Below are positions 23,632 through 34,800 of a stretch of 64,000 nt of DNA, piece after piece. Each line of letters starts with the position of its first letter. Within the stretch, counting starts at the first letter, position 1. The DNA is from Lolium rigidum. Its lineage: Eukaryota > Streptophyta > Magnoliopsida > Poales > Poaceae. The notes beneath the pieces are model-generated. The model did no database searches. It had not been told where the DNA came from and saw only the letters and a program-made list of their open reading frames with translations. Made by a program: the position numbers and the translations under genes. The stretch is taken from contig NW_025899960.1 in NCBI RefSeq assembly GCF_022539505.1, forward strand, positions 186,001-250,000. The letters are read 5' to 3'.

Positions 23632-24753
23632 TCATACGCAATGAGGGTCGGGGTTCCACGCCGGTGGATCGTACATGGAGTGATAATAAGGCCCCTGCGC
23701 AGAAGAATGTCGTGGAGGCTCCACATGACCATAATGTTGATATGAGGAGCTCGCTGCATCGGATGAAGAGTCGAGGTGCTCCTCGGCCTCCTCCGTGCCG
23801 TCCCTTCCATGATGGCCTTCCCTTTCTATGTATGCATTTAGCTCATTTTCTGTGACCGACCACCCTTTCCTGGAATCAAGGTTAAGCAGAACAGGTGCGG
23901 GCAATCGTACTAGTTTTTCAATTTTCTTAGTTATTCTCCATTTTTTCTTATAAAATGTTATCCTATAATACAGGTTGTTCAAGTTAGACGCATCTGAAAT
24001 AAACTCATGTTTAATCATGGAAACAACATCAAGTTTCTCCATGGAGAGCGGAATATCTAGATGGTGAGGTTCTACACCATGCATAGCTAATAAGAGAGAG
24101 GCGATAAGACCTCCACAAATTCCTCCCTTCTCACGGTTAGTAGCAAGTCTACAAGCTATTAAAGCACCCAAATTATAAGTCCTATCCTGTTGCAAAGCAG
24201 CAGCTAAGAAAGCCATATCTTGGACAGACAACTTACTTGCATTCTTTCTAGCAAGAACGCACTTTGTAACGAAATAAGCAAAGTAGCGGATAGCTGGGAG
24301 TTGAATGTCACTGATCTTACCACCATCATCGGAGAAGCTTCTCCCTTGACAAATCATTGTATAAAGACTCGAGAGCTCCCGCGGTGTTCCCCTGACCTTC
24401 TCGCAGGATCCCCATTGTGGCACTCTAATTGCTGCACAAAAATCAGTAAATGGCAAGTTGACAGTTTTGTTATAAATCTTGTATCGGACCATGGGGTTAG
24501 TTTGGGACCGATGAAATTCGAAATCCTGCACCACCGACATTGTTAGTTTCGCATATTGGTAAGGTTCACCAATAGTAAAACTCTCCAACCCTGCATTGGA
24601 AATCAGTATTTGAACATCTTGCAAGATTCCTGCATTCCGTATAAAATCAGTACATGGGTAATAAGAGGGGTATACTCCCTCTTCGCGGTGAACTCTCATG
24701 ACTTGTTGCACCTCCAATTCTTGTTGATTTAGTTGGTGCCTACTTCCTTCCAT
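23632..24753 (-). CDS. C ORF3, plant retroelement protein similar to ATHILA ORF-1/Transposase_32 type
   Basis: The open frame extends from 24846, but I prefer the ATG at 24753 (373 residues). A splice acceptor TTTCAG lies 3 bp before it, and a donor GTATGTGA stands at 24977, giving a 221-nt leader intron. The protein has a globular part (about residues 30-290) with a pattern like NKTVNLPFTDFCAAIRVPQ, typical of plant-specific ATHILA ORF-1-like proteins of unknown function. An acidic, Ser-rich, then Tyr/His/Pro-rich tail follows. No transmembrane segment or signal peptide is seen, so an envelope role is not supported. The frame is intact over its full length. Family assignment is from memory of the pattern, so moderate confidence. 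Confidence 0.65.
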   Translation of the reverse strand: MEGSRHQLNQQELEVQQVMRVHREEGVYPSYYPCTDFIRNAGILQDVQILISNAGLESFTIGEPYQYAKLTMSVVQDFEFHRSQTNPMVRYKIYNKTVNLPFTDFCAAIRVPQWGSCEKVRGTPRELSSLYTMICQGRSFSDDGGKISDIQLPAIRYFAYFVTKCVLARKNASKLSVQDMAFLAAALQQDRTYNLGALIACRLATNREKGGICGGLIASLLLAMHGVEPHHLDIPLSMEKLDVVSMIKHEFISDASNLNNLYYRITFYKKKWRITKKIEKLVRLPAPVLLNLDSRKGWSVTENELNAYIEREGHHGRDGTEEAEEHLDSSSDAASSSYQHYGHVEPPRHSSAQGPYYHSMYDPPAWNPDPHCV

Positions 24754-25300
24754 TTTCTGAAATTTTTCAACAATCATTATAAAATTTGATTTCAAGGTAT
24801 ATAATTGAGGAAAACTACTATAGGAACTTGCTAGAGTACTAAACATGCATTAAAACTAGTTTCTACCACTTAGAACAAGCATGCAAGCTCACTAAACATG
24901 TTACCTATAGCAGCAAAATATTCAAGATATACTCAACCAAACAAAATTCTAATTGGATAATCAAAGGAGTCACATACCGGAGAGCAAATGTGCCAAAATT
25001 CAGACAGAAATCTGGGCTGAGAAAAGAGATCGAGAAATCTCGAGTTCTTGAGCAGAAACGCGAGTGAGAGAAAGTGAGTACGAGTTTTTTCGGGAGAGAG
25101 AAGAGAATGGGTGAAAGAGATGATGAAGTGGGGCAAGGAGGGGCCCACACACCAGGGTGGCGCGCCCCCCTTGCTGGCCGCGCCGGCCTGTGGGGTGCCA
25201 CCCTAGGATGCCCCACTGGTCATCCCCAGGTGCTCCCAGGTGCCCCTTCGAAAAATAAGACTACCAGTATAATTTTTGTAAATTTTTGAGAACTTCGAAA
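24754..25300 (-). promoter_or_regulatory. C ORF3 promoter-like segment and leader intron
   Basis: In element sense: a GC-rich imperfect palindrome (about 25198-25143), a pyrimidine-rich leader, a donor GTATGTGA at 24977 and an acceptor ending at 24757. The layout parallels the LTR promoters and the B ORF3 cassettes. Transcription from here is inference. Confidence 0.45.
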
Positions 25301-25546
25301 AATGCACATTTCTAGGTGTTAAAGTAATTATTACTGCGCAGGAAAATGATTTCCAAAATCTTAAACAACTAAAGCATATTGCAAAACAAAAAGTGCTACA
25401 ACAAGTAAAACAAGTGGAGGAAGAAAGAAAGAAAGAAATGTTGTTTAGCTCTCTTATGCATTAAAATATACTTGTTAACAAGGTTGATCAAGTCTTGCTA
25501 CCAAATAAATTTTATATGACATAAGAAGAAATAAACCTCAAATCAA
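25301..25546 (-). other. C spacer between protease and the ORF3 promoter
   Basis: AT-rich noncoding DNA with a short GAAA repeat at about 25420-25437. This is where RT, RNase H and integrase would be expected in an autonomous element; no trace of them is seen. Confidence 0.6.
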
Positions 25547-26470
25547 TCATGTTACCTTATATTGAATTGATATAGATCCAATCACAAGAGTTTGATATTC
25601 TTGTTTAGGCTCATATATAGGACAATCAATGGATCCCACCTTGATAGTTTTCACATTACAAATTGTATTAACTCCACATACTTTATCAATCCTCTTTGGA
25701 AAATAGACAGTATGTTCCTTGTCATCAACATTGAAAGTAACTTTTCCTTTATTGCAATCAATAACAAACCCTGCAGTATTAAGAAAGGGTCTTCCAAGAA
25801 TAATAGACATATTATCATCTTCAGGCATTTCCAACACAACAAAATCAGTTAATATCAAGCAATGTTGAGTAACTTGAACAGGAACATTTTCACATACACC
25901 AACAGGAATAGCAGTAGATTTATCAGCCATTTGCAAAGATATATCAGTTGGTATCAACTTATCTAAATCAAGTCTCTTGTAAAGAGAAAAAGACATTACA
26001 CTAACTCCTGCTCCCAAATCACATAGAGCAGTTCTAACATAATTATTCTTGATGGAACAAGGAATAGTCGGTATACATGGGTCTCCCAGCTTCTTTGGAA
26101 CCATACCATTGAAGGAATAATTAGCGAGCATAGTGGAAATCTTCTCATTGGGAATTTTCCTTTTGTTAGAGACAATATCTTTCATATACTTTGAATAAGG
26201 AGGCAATTTAGTCAAAGGGATTTGCAAAAATAAAGGTTTCATCCAATCACAAAATTTATTATAATGTTCCTCCTCCTTTGATTTTAGTTTCTTAGCAGGA
26301 AAAGGCATTTGCTTTTGAACCCAAGGTTCTCTTTCATTACCATGTTTCTTTGTAATAAAATCTTCTTTAGTGTACTTTTTATTTTTAGCATGCTTTTCAG
26401 GTTCTTTTTCAATTTCTTCTTTATCGGGAGCATCATTCTTATCATTATCTTCATCATGTTCATTACCACT
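25547..26470 (-). CDS. C protease region, in frame with gag after one stop
   Basis: The frame continues directly from gag after a TAA (26473-26471). It contains a Lys/Glu-rich linker, then an aspartic protease domain with LCDLGAGVSVM (catalytic Asp) and the later ILGRPFLNTAG flap/hinge-type motif. It ends at 25547 after QYKVT. There is no RT after it. The protein could be made by read-through of the gag stop or from a copy lacking the stop; if the TAA is a mutation, gag-protease was one polyprotein. The first Met after the stop is at 26308. Confidence 0.75.
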   Translation of the reverse strand, partial: SGNEHDEDNDKNDAPDKEEIEKEPEKHAKNKKYTKEDFITKKHGNEREPWVQKQMPFPAKKLKSKEEEHYNKFCDWMKPLFLQIPLTKLPPYSKYMKDIVSNKRKIPNEKISTMLANYSFNGMVPKKLGDPCIPTIPCSIKNNYVRTALCDLGAGVSVMSFSLYKRLDLDKLIPTDISLQMADKSTAIPVGVCENVPVQVTQHCLILTDFVVLEMPEDDNMSIILGRPFLNTAGFVIDCNKGKVTFNVDDKEHTVYFPKRIDKVCGVNTICNVKTIKVGSIDCPIYEPKQEYQTLVIGSISIQYKVT

Positions 26471-27714
26471 TTAAGTTTCAGCATCAGAAATAGAAATACT
26501 ATTAGGATCATTAACAGGTTCAGAGGATTCTACAACAGCTTTATGTTTCTTCTTCTTTTTCTTAGAAGGACTATCAGTTTCTTTAGTTTGTTGAGAATCT
26601 TGTTCAATTCTTTTGGGGTGCCCTTCAGGATATAGAGGATCCTGGGTAGAAACACCGCCTCTAGTTGTTACTTCATAAGCATGTTTCACTTCATGAGTAT
26701 TTTTTAACAAGTCATTTTGCACTTTAGTAAGTTGATCAATTTGAGTTTGAATCATATTAAAATGTTTAACAAGCATCTTAACATCATTGGAGGTTCTCTC
26801 CACAATATCATGCAATTTACCAATAGCTTGAGAATTTTCCATTAGATGATTCTCTACTCTCATATTAAAATTATTTTGCTTAACAATATAATTATCAAAT
26901 TCATCTAAACATTGATCAGGAGGTTTTGAATATGGAATATCTCCTCTATCAAAGCGTTGAAGAGAATGTACCTCGATTGTGGATGAAGGGGGAATTATCT
27001 CACATAGGTCTTGTATTGGAGGCAAATTTTTCACATCTTCAGATTTAATACCTTTCTCCATAAGAGATTTCTTGGCTTCCCTCATATCTTCATCATTTAA
27101 TTCAATCATACCCCTCTTCTTCAATATTGGTGTCGGAGTTGATTCAGGTGTAGACCAATCATCATGATTTTTGCTTATCTTTGCCAATAAGTCTTCAGCT
27201 TTGTCCGGAGTTCTCTTCCTGAAAACACAATCAGCACAACTATCCAGGTATGCCCTAGACTCAATGGTTAGTCCACTATAAAATATATCAAGTAAATCAT
27301 GTTTTTCCAAATCATGTCCAGGCCGAGCTCTTATAAGAGAGCAAAATCTCGCCCAAGCTTCAGGCAATTTCTCTCCATCTTCTTGATCAAAGCTATAAAT
27401 TCTCTGCAGAGCAATATGTTGAGCACTAGCGGGAAAGTATTTCTGAAAGAAAACATCAAGCAAACAACTTGGACTATCAATAGAATCAGGAAGCAAATTA
27501 TTATACCAAATCTTAGCATCATCCTTTAATGAGAATGGGAAAATCTTAGCAACAAAATAAGTACGCATCTTAACATCATCAGAAAACAAGCTACCTAAAG
27601 TAGAAAGCTCATTCATGTGCTCTACATCACTCTCTTTTTCAGTACCACAAAAAGGTGTTTTCTCAACAATAGATATATGAGATAAACCAAGAGAAAATTC
27701 ATAATCTTTATCCT
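26471..27714 (-). CDS. gag: C gag, main part
   Basis: This continues the reading frame begun at 42361-41887. With T and one TAATG removed, the two parts give one open frame of 572 codons, so T inserted into an intact gene. The domain at about 27600-27200 matches plant retrotransposon gag (AKIFPFSLKDDAKIWYNNL, WARFCSLIRARPGHD, FYSGL...YLDSCA). A coiled-coil-like stretch follows (about 26880-26700), then a Lys-rich tail. The stop is TAA at 26473-26471. No CCHC knuckle is seen. It would form the particle. Confidence 0.8.
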
Positions 27715-27719
27715 TAATG

Positions 27720-28445
27720 TGTTGGGGGGATGACCCCCGGTATGCCAAAGGCATGCCAAACCGGATGGTCTTATCCATCAAGATACCGGTTTAATATTTG
27801 TACCGAAGCTCAAAGATAAGAGTTTGGCTAAGTAAAGCTAAGCCGGTATCCCCAAGAGGGGTATACCGGGGCCGGATAGAAAAGGTACCGGAGACCGGAA
27901 GGAAGAGCATGACGGCAGGACCAGTCAAAGATTCTCTCCAGAGCTAGAGGACAAGGATGAGCTAAGCAAAGTGGATTTAAATGAAGGCCTGAAGATAAAG
28001 AGGAGGATGACGGTCAAAGAAGCCGGAGGACGTCAGCCTCCCTGTTTAAAGAAGACCCCGGCGTCACCTATGATTAAAGTAGCTTTATAAAGTATCTTTG
28101 TAAAGTAGTTTGTCTAGTCAAAGATGCCATTAGGGTTTCTTGCCCTGTAAGCCACCCTCTCCCCTATATAAGGAGAGGGAGGAGCATCCTTCATATGCGC
28201 GGAACATAGAGAGAGGAACCCTGTAAGCTCGAACCTGTAACCTGTGGTGATCAATAGAGAAGATGATCTAGAGAGAGTTCTTCCTTGTGCCTTTCTTCTT
28301 CAACCTCTGGCCTTGGCCAAGTTCTTGAGGAAACCATCCGGAAGTTCATCCCGTCTAGTCATAAACCCTCCCCCGAATCCTCTAGCGTCCATTCGGCCCC
28401 AACATAAGCCATCCTATGGCATCTGTCTGTTCATCAACGACGACA
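27720..28445 (+). repeat. T 5' LTR
   Basis: TGTTGGGGGG...ACGACGACA. Contains the TATA box CTATATAAGG at 28164-28173, 282 bp before the LTR end, so transcription probably starts near 28195. Confidence 0.95.
28164..28173 (+). promoter_or_regulatory. T LTR TATA box
   Basis: CTATATAAGG in a C-rich then G-rich context; the same string is at 41606-41615 in the other LTR. Confidence 0.75.
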
Positions 28446-28446
28446 G

Positions 28447-30770
28447 TTGGCGCCCACCGTGGGGCATGAAGTGGCGCTTGCTGGAGTTCATATTCGGGCG
28501 GACATCCTCGACATCAATGGCGAGCGCACGGTGTCCGCGCTCGTGCAACGCATCTACAACATGGACTTCATCAACGACAACGCAGTCTGCTTCGCCAACG
28601 GCGGCAAGTTCCCGCAGAACGGCCGCACCATCGAGTTTGGCAGCCTCCGCGTCTATTTCGGCACCGTTCCTGTGCGCCAGCGCCTCTCGCCGGTGCTGGT
28701 GGCGCCGGATCCGCCAAGGTGGCTATGTGCTGGCCGCGCCGCCGGCAGCGTGGAGGTCATGATGGCTGGTGCGGTCAACACCGGCAAAGGAGCTGTGGAG
28801 GAAGGAGCTGAGCGTGCGGCATCGACCCGCCCGGCAAAACCACCGCTGGAGCGTGACGCAGGCGCCGCAGGAGAATCTTCAGCGCCACCTGCAACCCCTC
28901 TTCAAGAGGCAATGAACACGCTGGAAACGCCCATCGCGCAGAACATCGACCCGGCAAAGGCTCAGGAGGAGCTGGAGGCCACGCGCAAGGCGCTGCTTAC
29001 CGGTGGCGCCGACATCATCCGGGCGCAGCGCGAGCTGAACCTAACCCTACGTGAGTACAACGCAGCCCATGGCTTTGCTTCAGTTAGTGCTCATGCCGCT
29101 AGGGTGCCGGAGAACCGGCTTAAGGCTCGTAATCTAGATCAGGATTTGCGCAAGGAAGTTCTTGCCGGCAATAGTGCATCTGTATCTGTAAGCATTGTAG
29201 AAAAGCCTAAGTACAGTAGCCCGGATAAAACTATAAAAGCTGCAAAAGCCGCAGTAGCACTATGTGATTCGCTTTCCGGGGACGCTTTGGCAAAACAGCA
29301 AGAGCGTGTTAGAGAGCTGCTGGAAACTATCGAGCAGCAGAATGCTGAGCAGCTGGCTAAGCTGAACAAGGCAGCGGCCTCAAAATCCGCGCGTTCAACA
29401 AAGAATGCCAGAAGCAAGTCCCATGGGCAGGCTTCGTCCCCCCATCTGGACAGAAGAAAAGAAAGAGAAAAGAATGCACGGCAGATGACCGTGTATGACC
29501 CGGTTCTTGCCGGAAAACAAAAAGCCGGACAGCAAGATGCCGGTAGAAAGAGCCAAGGGGCGGATCCGGGCTATGCCAAAGGAGGCTATGCCGGAAACAA
29601 TCGTGCCGGTAGATATGAAACAGGGCAAAATTATCGAACTGCAAGGGCAGTGTATGTGGAGGAAGAAATGCCACCACCAGGGTACCGGCAGGCAAGAGCC
29701 GCGGAACCTGAAGGATGTGATGAATCAGATTCCGAGGTGGAACGAACCAAGGCCCGCCGAAACCCTTTGGGGGAACGGCTGGGGGGAAGATACTTGCCAA
29801 GCCAGGATGCGAGGCACAGGCTGGACAGAGTGTATCTCTCTGAAATAACTGAATCTGAGGGTCCTCCTGGCCCAAAGTGCTTTGGCCCACGAATCATGAG
29901 AGAAGAGCCACCAGTACGCAATTTCCAGTTGCCCCGGGATACAAAAACATATGATGGCACGACTAAGCCGGAAGACTGGTTGGCGGACTACGTCACTGCT
30001 GTTTACGTAGCAGGTGGTGGAGTAAACCGGCGTTGGGCGGTAAGAATCATACCGTCCTACCTGGTAGGACCTGCGCGGATCTGGCTTAACAACTTGCCGG
30101 CAGGAAGCATTAATGGATGGTTGGACTTTGAGGAAGCTTTCGTGAGCAATTTCAGTAGCACTTACAAGAGGCCAAACCGCCCCAACAGCTCGCTCTGTGC
30201 CAACAGCGTACAGGAGAAACAGACCGGGATTATCTCACCCGGTGGAACTCGATGAGAAACACGTGTGAAGGAGTGATTGAAGCACAAGCGATCGCTTGGT
30301 TCAGTCAAGGATGCCGGAGGGGATCACCACTGTGGCAAAGGCTGCAGAGGAATATGCCAAGCACACTGGCAGAAATGATGCGAGTGGCGGAAAACTATGC
30401 GTTGGGAGACCCAATGCAACCGGCTGTACAAGCTGAGCCGGAGCAGTCAAACCCGCCTCAGCAGCGACAAGAGCAATACCGGGACAACCGGAACAACAAA
30501 AGAAGGGAAGATTTCCCGGATCGAAGGTATTCTCCGCAGCAAGTTGCTGCTGTGCAATAAAATTATGATGCCGGCGGCAGCCAAAGACAGAAAGCCGGAT
30601 CGCAGCCATGGGCGGGTCCTAAGAAGCAATGGGTCGAGAAGAAACCCTGGGGCCAGAAAAAGAATTGGCAAGAACCTGTGAAATATACCATGGAAGCCGC
30701 CATGGATCAACCTTGCCGGTGGCACACACCGAACCCGGATCACCCATCGAATCATCTGACGAAGGATTGT
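28447..30770 (+). pseudogene. gag: T gag, one frameshift and one nonsense codon
   Basis: The frame is open from the PBS with no ATG until 28561 (MDFIND), so the true start is uncertain. An Ala-rich N-terminal region is followed by a basic middle and a gag domain at about 29930-30460 (TYDGTTKPEDWLADY, RIWLNNLPAGSI...FEEAF). The frame slips near 30182 and continues from 30252. A TAA at 30558-30560, probably a changed CAA, interrupts it again. The zinc-binding region near 30710-30780 is of the Tat CxxH...H...C type rather than a classic CCHC. Gag would form the particle. Confidence 0.8.
28448..28465 (+). other. T primer binding site
   Basis: TGGCGCCCACCGTGGGGC, 2 bp after the LTR. This is the form usual in Tat/Ogre-type elements and usually assigned to tRNA-Arg. 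It differs from the tRNA-Asp site of all other elements in the window. Confidence 0.85.
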
Positions 30771-31854
30771 TCTTGGACTAAGTACTTGATGCAAAAGGGG
30801 GCAGTGAAGGATGCGCAAGGACAAGGGTGCTCCACAATGTTGCCGCCGCAGCAAGATATGTTGCGCCAACAGCAACTGCCACCACCACCACCGCTTACTG
30901 GAGCAAATGCTTTACCGGTACAGCCTCAGCCAAACAGGCAACAATACCAGCAAGTTAACCGGGTGGAGGAGAATCGTGATCAACCACCTCCACCGGCACC
31001 TTTGGGCCGGAATGTTTATGAAGACCCACATTTGTGCATGGTTGTCTTTGTCACCGAACCAACCGACATGCAGAGTGTGCATCGCTGTTCCATGGAAGTG
31101 AACGCGGTGATGCCGGCAGTACCCAAGTACATGCTATGGTCAGATCAGGAAATCACCTGGTCGTTCAAGGATCACCCCAAGATCATGCCGAATCCGGGCG
31201 GATACGCTCTTGTTGTGGACCCAATCATGAAGGGGCCGGAAACTCGGGTAAAATTTAGCAAGGTGCTGATAGACAACGGCAGCGAAGATAAACATCATGT
31301 ATAAGCATACCATGCGTACGCCTGGGCATAACGAGAATATGCTGCAGCCAACTCGTACAACTTTCCACGGGATCGTTCCGGGTTTGTCTTGTGCCCCAAT
31401 AGGAAAAGTTCGGGTGGATGTATCGTTTGGAGGACGTGACAATTGTCGTGTTGAAAACATTGAATTCGAGGTCGTGGACTTAGACAGTCCTTACCATGCA
31501 TTGCTGGGAAGGCCGGCATTGGCAGCTTTCATGGCCTCAACCCATACGGCTTACCTCAAGATGAAGATGCCGGCACCTCGTGGACCCTTAACCGTGGTGG
31601 GAAACTATAAAGTCTCGATGGAAACCGCTTCCGCCGGATCAAACCTGGCAGAATCGCTGGTGATAGCGGAGGAAAAGAGAAGAATGCAAACTGCCGTTGC
31701 GTTGGCTCAGTCCTCAAAGTTGAGCTTAGCCGCGATGAGTGGAAACTTGGCCTCACCAGCATTCAAGCCGACGAACGAGACAAAGGATATTGTGCTGGAT
31801 CCGGCTTACCCGCAGCGCACCGTTCGTATCGGTGCCGGCCTCGACCAAGCATAG
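30771..31854 (+). pseudogene. T protease, frameshifted
   Basis: Aspartic protease: the catalytic LIDNGS is at about 31268-31285, then a one-base slip, then the frame resumes at 31297 and contains the hinge motif HALLGRPALAAF near 31495-31530. A TAG at 31852-31854 separates it from pol in the same frame; one base change from a sense codon would explain it. Upstream is the linker from the gag zinc-binding region. Confidence 0.75.
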
Positions 31855-34800
31855 GAAAGCGCGCTCGTCAGCTTCCTCCGTGAGAATCGGAACATTTTTG
31901 CCTGGTCAACTGATGACTTGGTAGGAGTTCCGAGGGAGCTGGCTGAGCACTCTCTAAACGTTCGGAAGGATGCCAAGCCGGTGAGACAACCATTGTGCCG
32001 GTTCGCAGAAGATAGGAGGAAAATCATTGGAGAGGAAGTGACAAAGCTGTTGGTTGCCGGTTTCATCGTGGAGGTCACGCACACAGAGTGGCTGGCTAAT
32101 TCGGTGATGGTCGAGAAGAAAAAAGATGAGAACCTGGAGGCACAAGCTCCGAAGGTGTGGCGCATGTGCATCGACTATACCAACCTCAACAAAGCTTGCC
32201 CAAGAGATCCTTTCCCATTGCCCCGAATCGATCAAGTGATTGATTCTACTGCTGGGTGTGAGTTTTTGTCTTTCCTGGATGCATATTCCGGTTTCCACCA
32301 AATCCCTTTGAAAAAGGAAGATCAAATAAAAACTGCGTTCATTACCCCACATGGGTCTTATTTCTATGTTACAATGCCTTTTGGTTTGCGCAACGCTGGT
32401 GCAACGTACCAGCGCTGTATGCAAAAATGCTTGTTTGATCAAATCGGAAAGAATGTGCAAGTCTATGTGGATGATATCATGATAAAAACTAAGGTAAAAG
32501 ACACCTTAATCGATGACATCCGGCAAACATTTGACAACCTAAGACGGTTCCGGATGAAACTCAATCCGGCAAAATGCACTTTCGGTGTCCCTGCCGGTAA
32601 GCTGCTCGGTTTCCTTGTATCAAGTCGGGGCATTGAGGTGAATCCGGTAAAAATCCGGGCAATAGAAAGAATGACAATACCGCGAGAACTCAAAGATGTG
32701 CAAAAGTTTACCGGAAGCTTAGCATCGCTAAGCCGGTTCATAAGCAGGCTGGGAGAAAAGGCCCTGCCGCTTTATGCCCTAATGAAAAAATCCGATACTT
32801 TCGTCTGGACCCCTCAGGCAGACGCAGCATTTAAAGAGCTAAAAACAATGCTGGTTACCGCACCAATATTGGCCTCACCTCTAGAAAGGGAGCCTATGCT
32901 GCTCTATATAGCAGCAACAAACCGGGTGGTTAGCGTTGTGGTTGTGGTGGAACGAGAAGAGGAAGGAAAAACCGTGCAAAGACCGGTATACTACCTGAGC
33001 GAGGTGCTCTCGTCCTCAAAACAGAATTACCCGCACTTCCAAAAGATGACTTATGGCGTGTTCATGGCCGCCACGAAGCTCAAACATTACTTTGAGGAGC
33101 ACCCCATGAAGGTGGTGAGTGAGGCACCCATTTCCTATATCATGGGTAACAAGGACGCTAGTGGCCGGATTGCAAAACGGGCAATTCAGCTATCACCATA
33201 TGTACCGGTGTATGAAAGAAGAGACGCCATAAAGTCGCAAGCCTTAGCTGATTTCTTGGTCGATTGGGCGGAGGTACAATACAAACCGCCAAAGCACAAG
33301 ATAGAATACTGGAAGATGCACTTTGACGGATCCAAACTCAAGGAGGGTCTGGGTGCCGGTGTGGTGCTCACCTCACCTAAGGGAGATCACCTCCGGTATG
33401 TTCTACAAGTGCACTTCAGGGCATCAAACAATGTCGCTGAGTACGAAGCTCTGATACATGGGCTTAAGGTCACAAAAGAAATCGGAGCGCTCCGGATCAT
33501 TTGCTACGGCGATTCAGATCTGGTGGTACAGCAGTGTTCCGGAGATTGGGATGCAAAAGATGCCAACATGGCTTCATACCGGTTTCATGTGCAAAAGATT
33601 GCCGGCTTCTTCGAAGGGTGTGAGTTTCACCATGTGCCGCGGGCTGAAAATGAAGCCGCGGATGCTCTATCCAAGCTAGGCTCGTCGAGGCAAGAAATTC
33701 CCCCCGGAATAGCCTTGGCACACTTAAGAGTTCCATCAATCAAACCAAGTCCGGAGTCGGAATCAATTTTCGTACCGGAATCGCATGTGGTGCCAATGGA
33801 TATCGATGAAGGAAACCCGGGGACTGTTCCGGCACACTCGGGGACTGCTCCAGCAAGCCCGGGGACTCCACCGGTAAGCTCGGGGACTGCGGCACCCATA
33901 CCGGCAGAGGTAACGCTCGTGGACAACATGGACATAGACATGCCGGTGTTTGTGGTTAGAGAAGCGCCATCTTGGGTTAAACCTATTAAGGAATTCCTGA
34001 TCAACGGCACCTTGCCGGTTGACGAAAATGAATCCAGAAGGATACAGAGGAGGTCCAAAGCCTACACCATCATCAATGGCGAGGTATACAAGAGAAGTGT
34101 TACCGGTGTCCTCCAAAGATGTGTGCAGCCGGAAGAGGGAAAAGAAATGCTCGAGGAAATTCACCGAGTAGAATGCGGGCACCACGCCTCGTCAAGGGCA
34201 CTGGTGGCAAAAGTGTTCCGGCATGGGTTCTATTGGCCAATGGCTTTGGAAAATGCGGAGGATATGGTAAGAAAATGCAATGGGTGCCAGAGGTACGCCA
34301 AGCAAAACCATACCCCAGCATCCGGTTTAAAAACCATACCGCTAACTTGGCCATTCGCTGTCTGGTGCCTGGACATGGTTGGACCATTTAAAACCGCAAG
34401 GGGAAACATGACCCACATCTTGGTAATGGTGGATAAGTTCACCAAATGGCTGGAAGTGAAGCCTATCGCAAAGTGTGATGGCCACACAGCGGTGAAGTTC
34501 CTAAAAGATGTAATCCTGCGGTATGGATATCCACACAGTATCATAACCGACAATGGCTCAAACTTTGCTCAAGGAGAATTCAAGCGATTCTGTGAAGACA
34601 AAAACATCCGGCTGGATTTGTGCTCAGTGGCGCATCCGCAAGGCAATGGCCAAGTTGAAAGAACAAACGCTTTAGTACTTTCCAGTATCAAACCAAGACT
34701 CATTGATGCAATGGAGAAATCGCCAGGATGTTGGATCGATGAGCTACCATCAGTGCTGTGGAGTCTAAGAACAACTCCGAACCGGTCTACCGGATACACG

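Noticed and set aside
23632..24846. C ORF3 as a retroviral-type envelope gene
   Set aside because: No signal peptide, glycosylation-rich ectodomain or transmembrane segment; its pattern is nearer to plant ATHILA ORF-1-like proteins.
28448..28465. PBS sequences as parts of real tRNA genes
   Set aside because: Only the 3'-end complement is present, at the LTR boundary, with no cloverleaf or RNA polymerase III boxes nearby.
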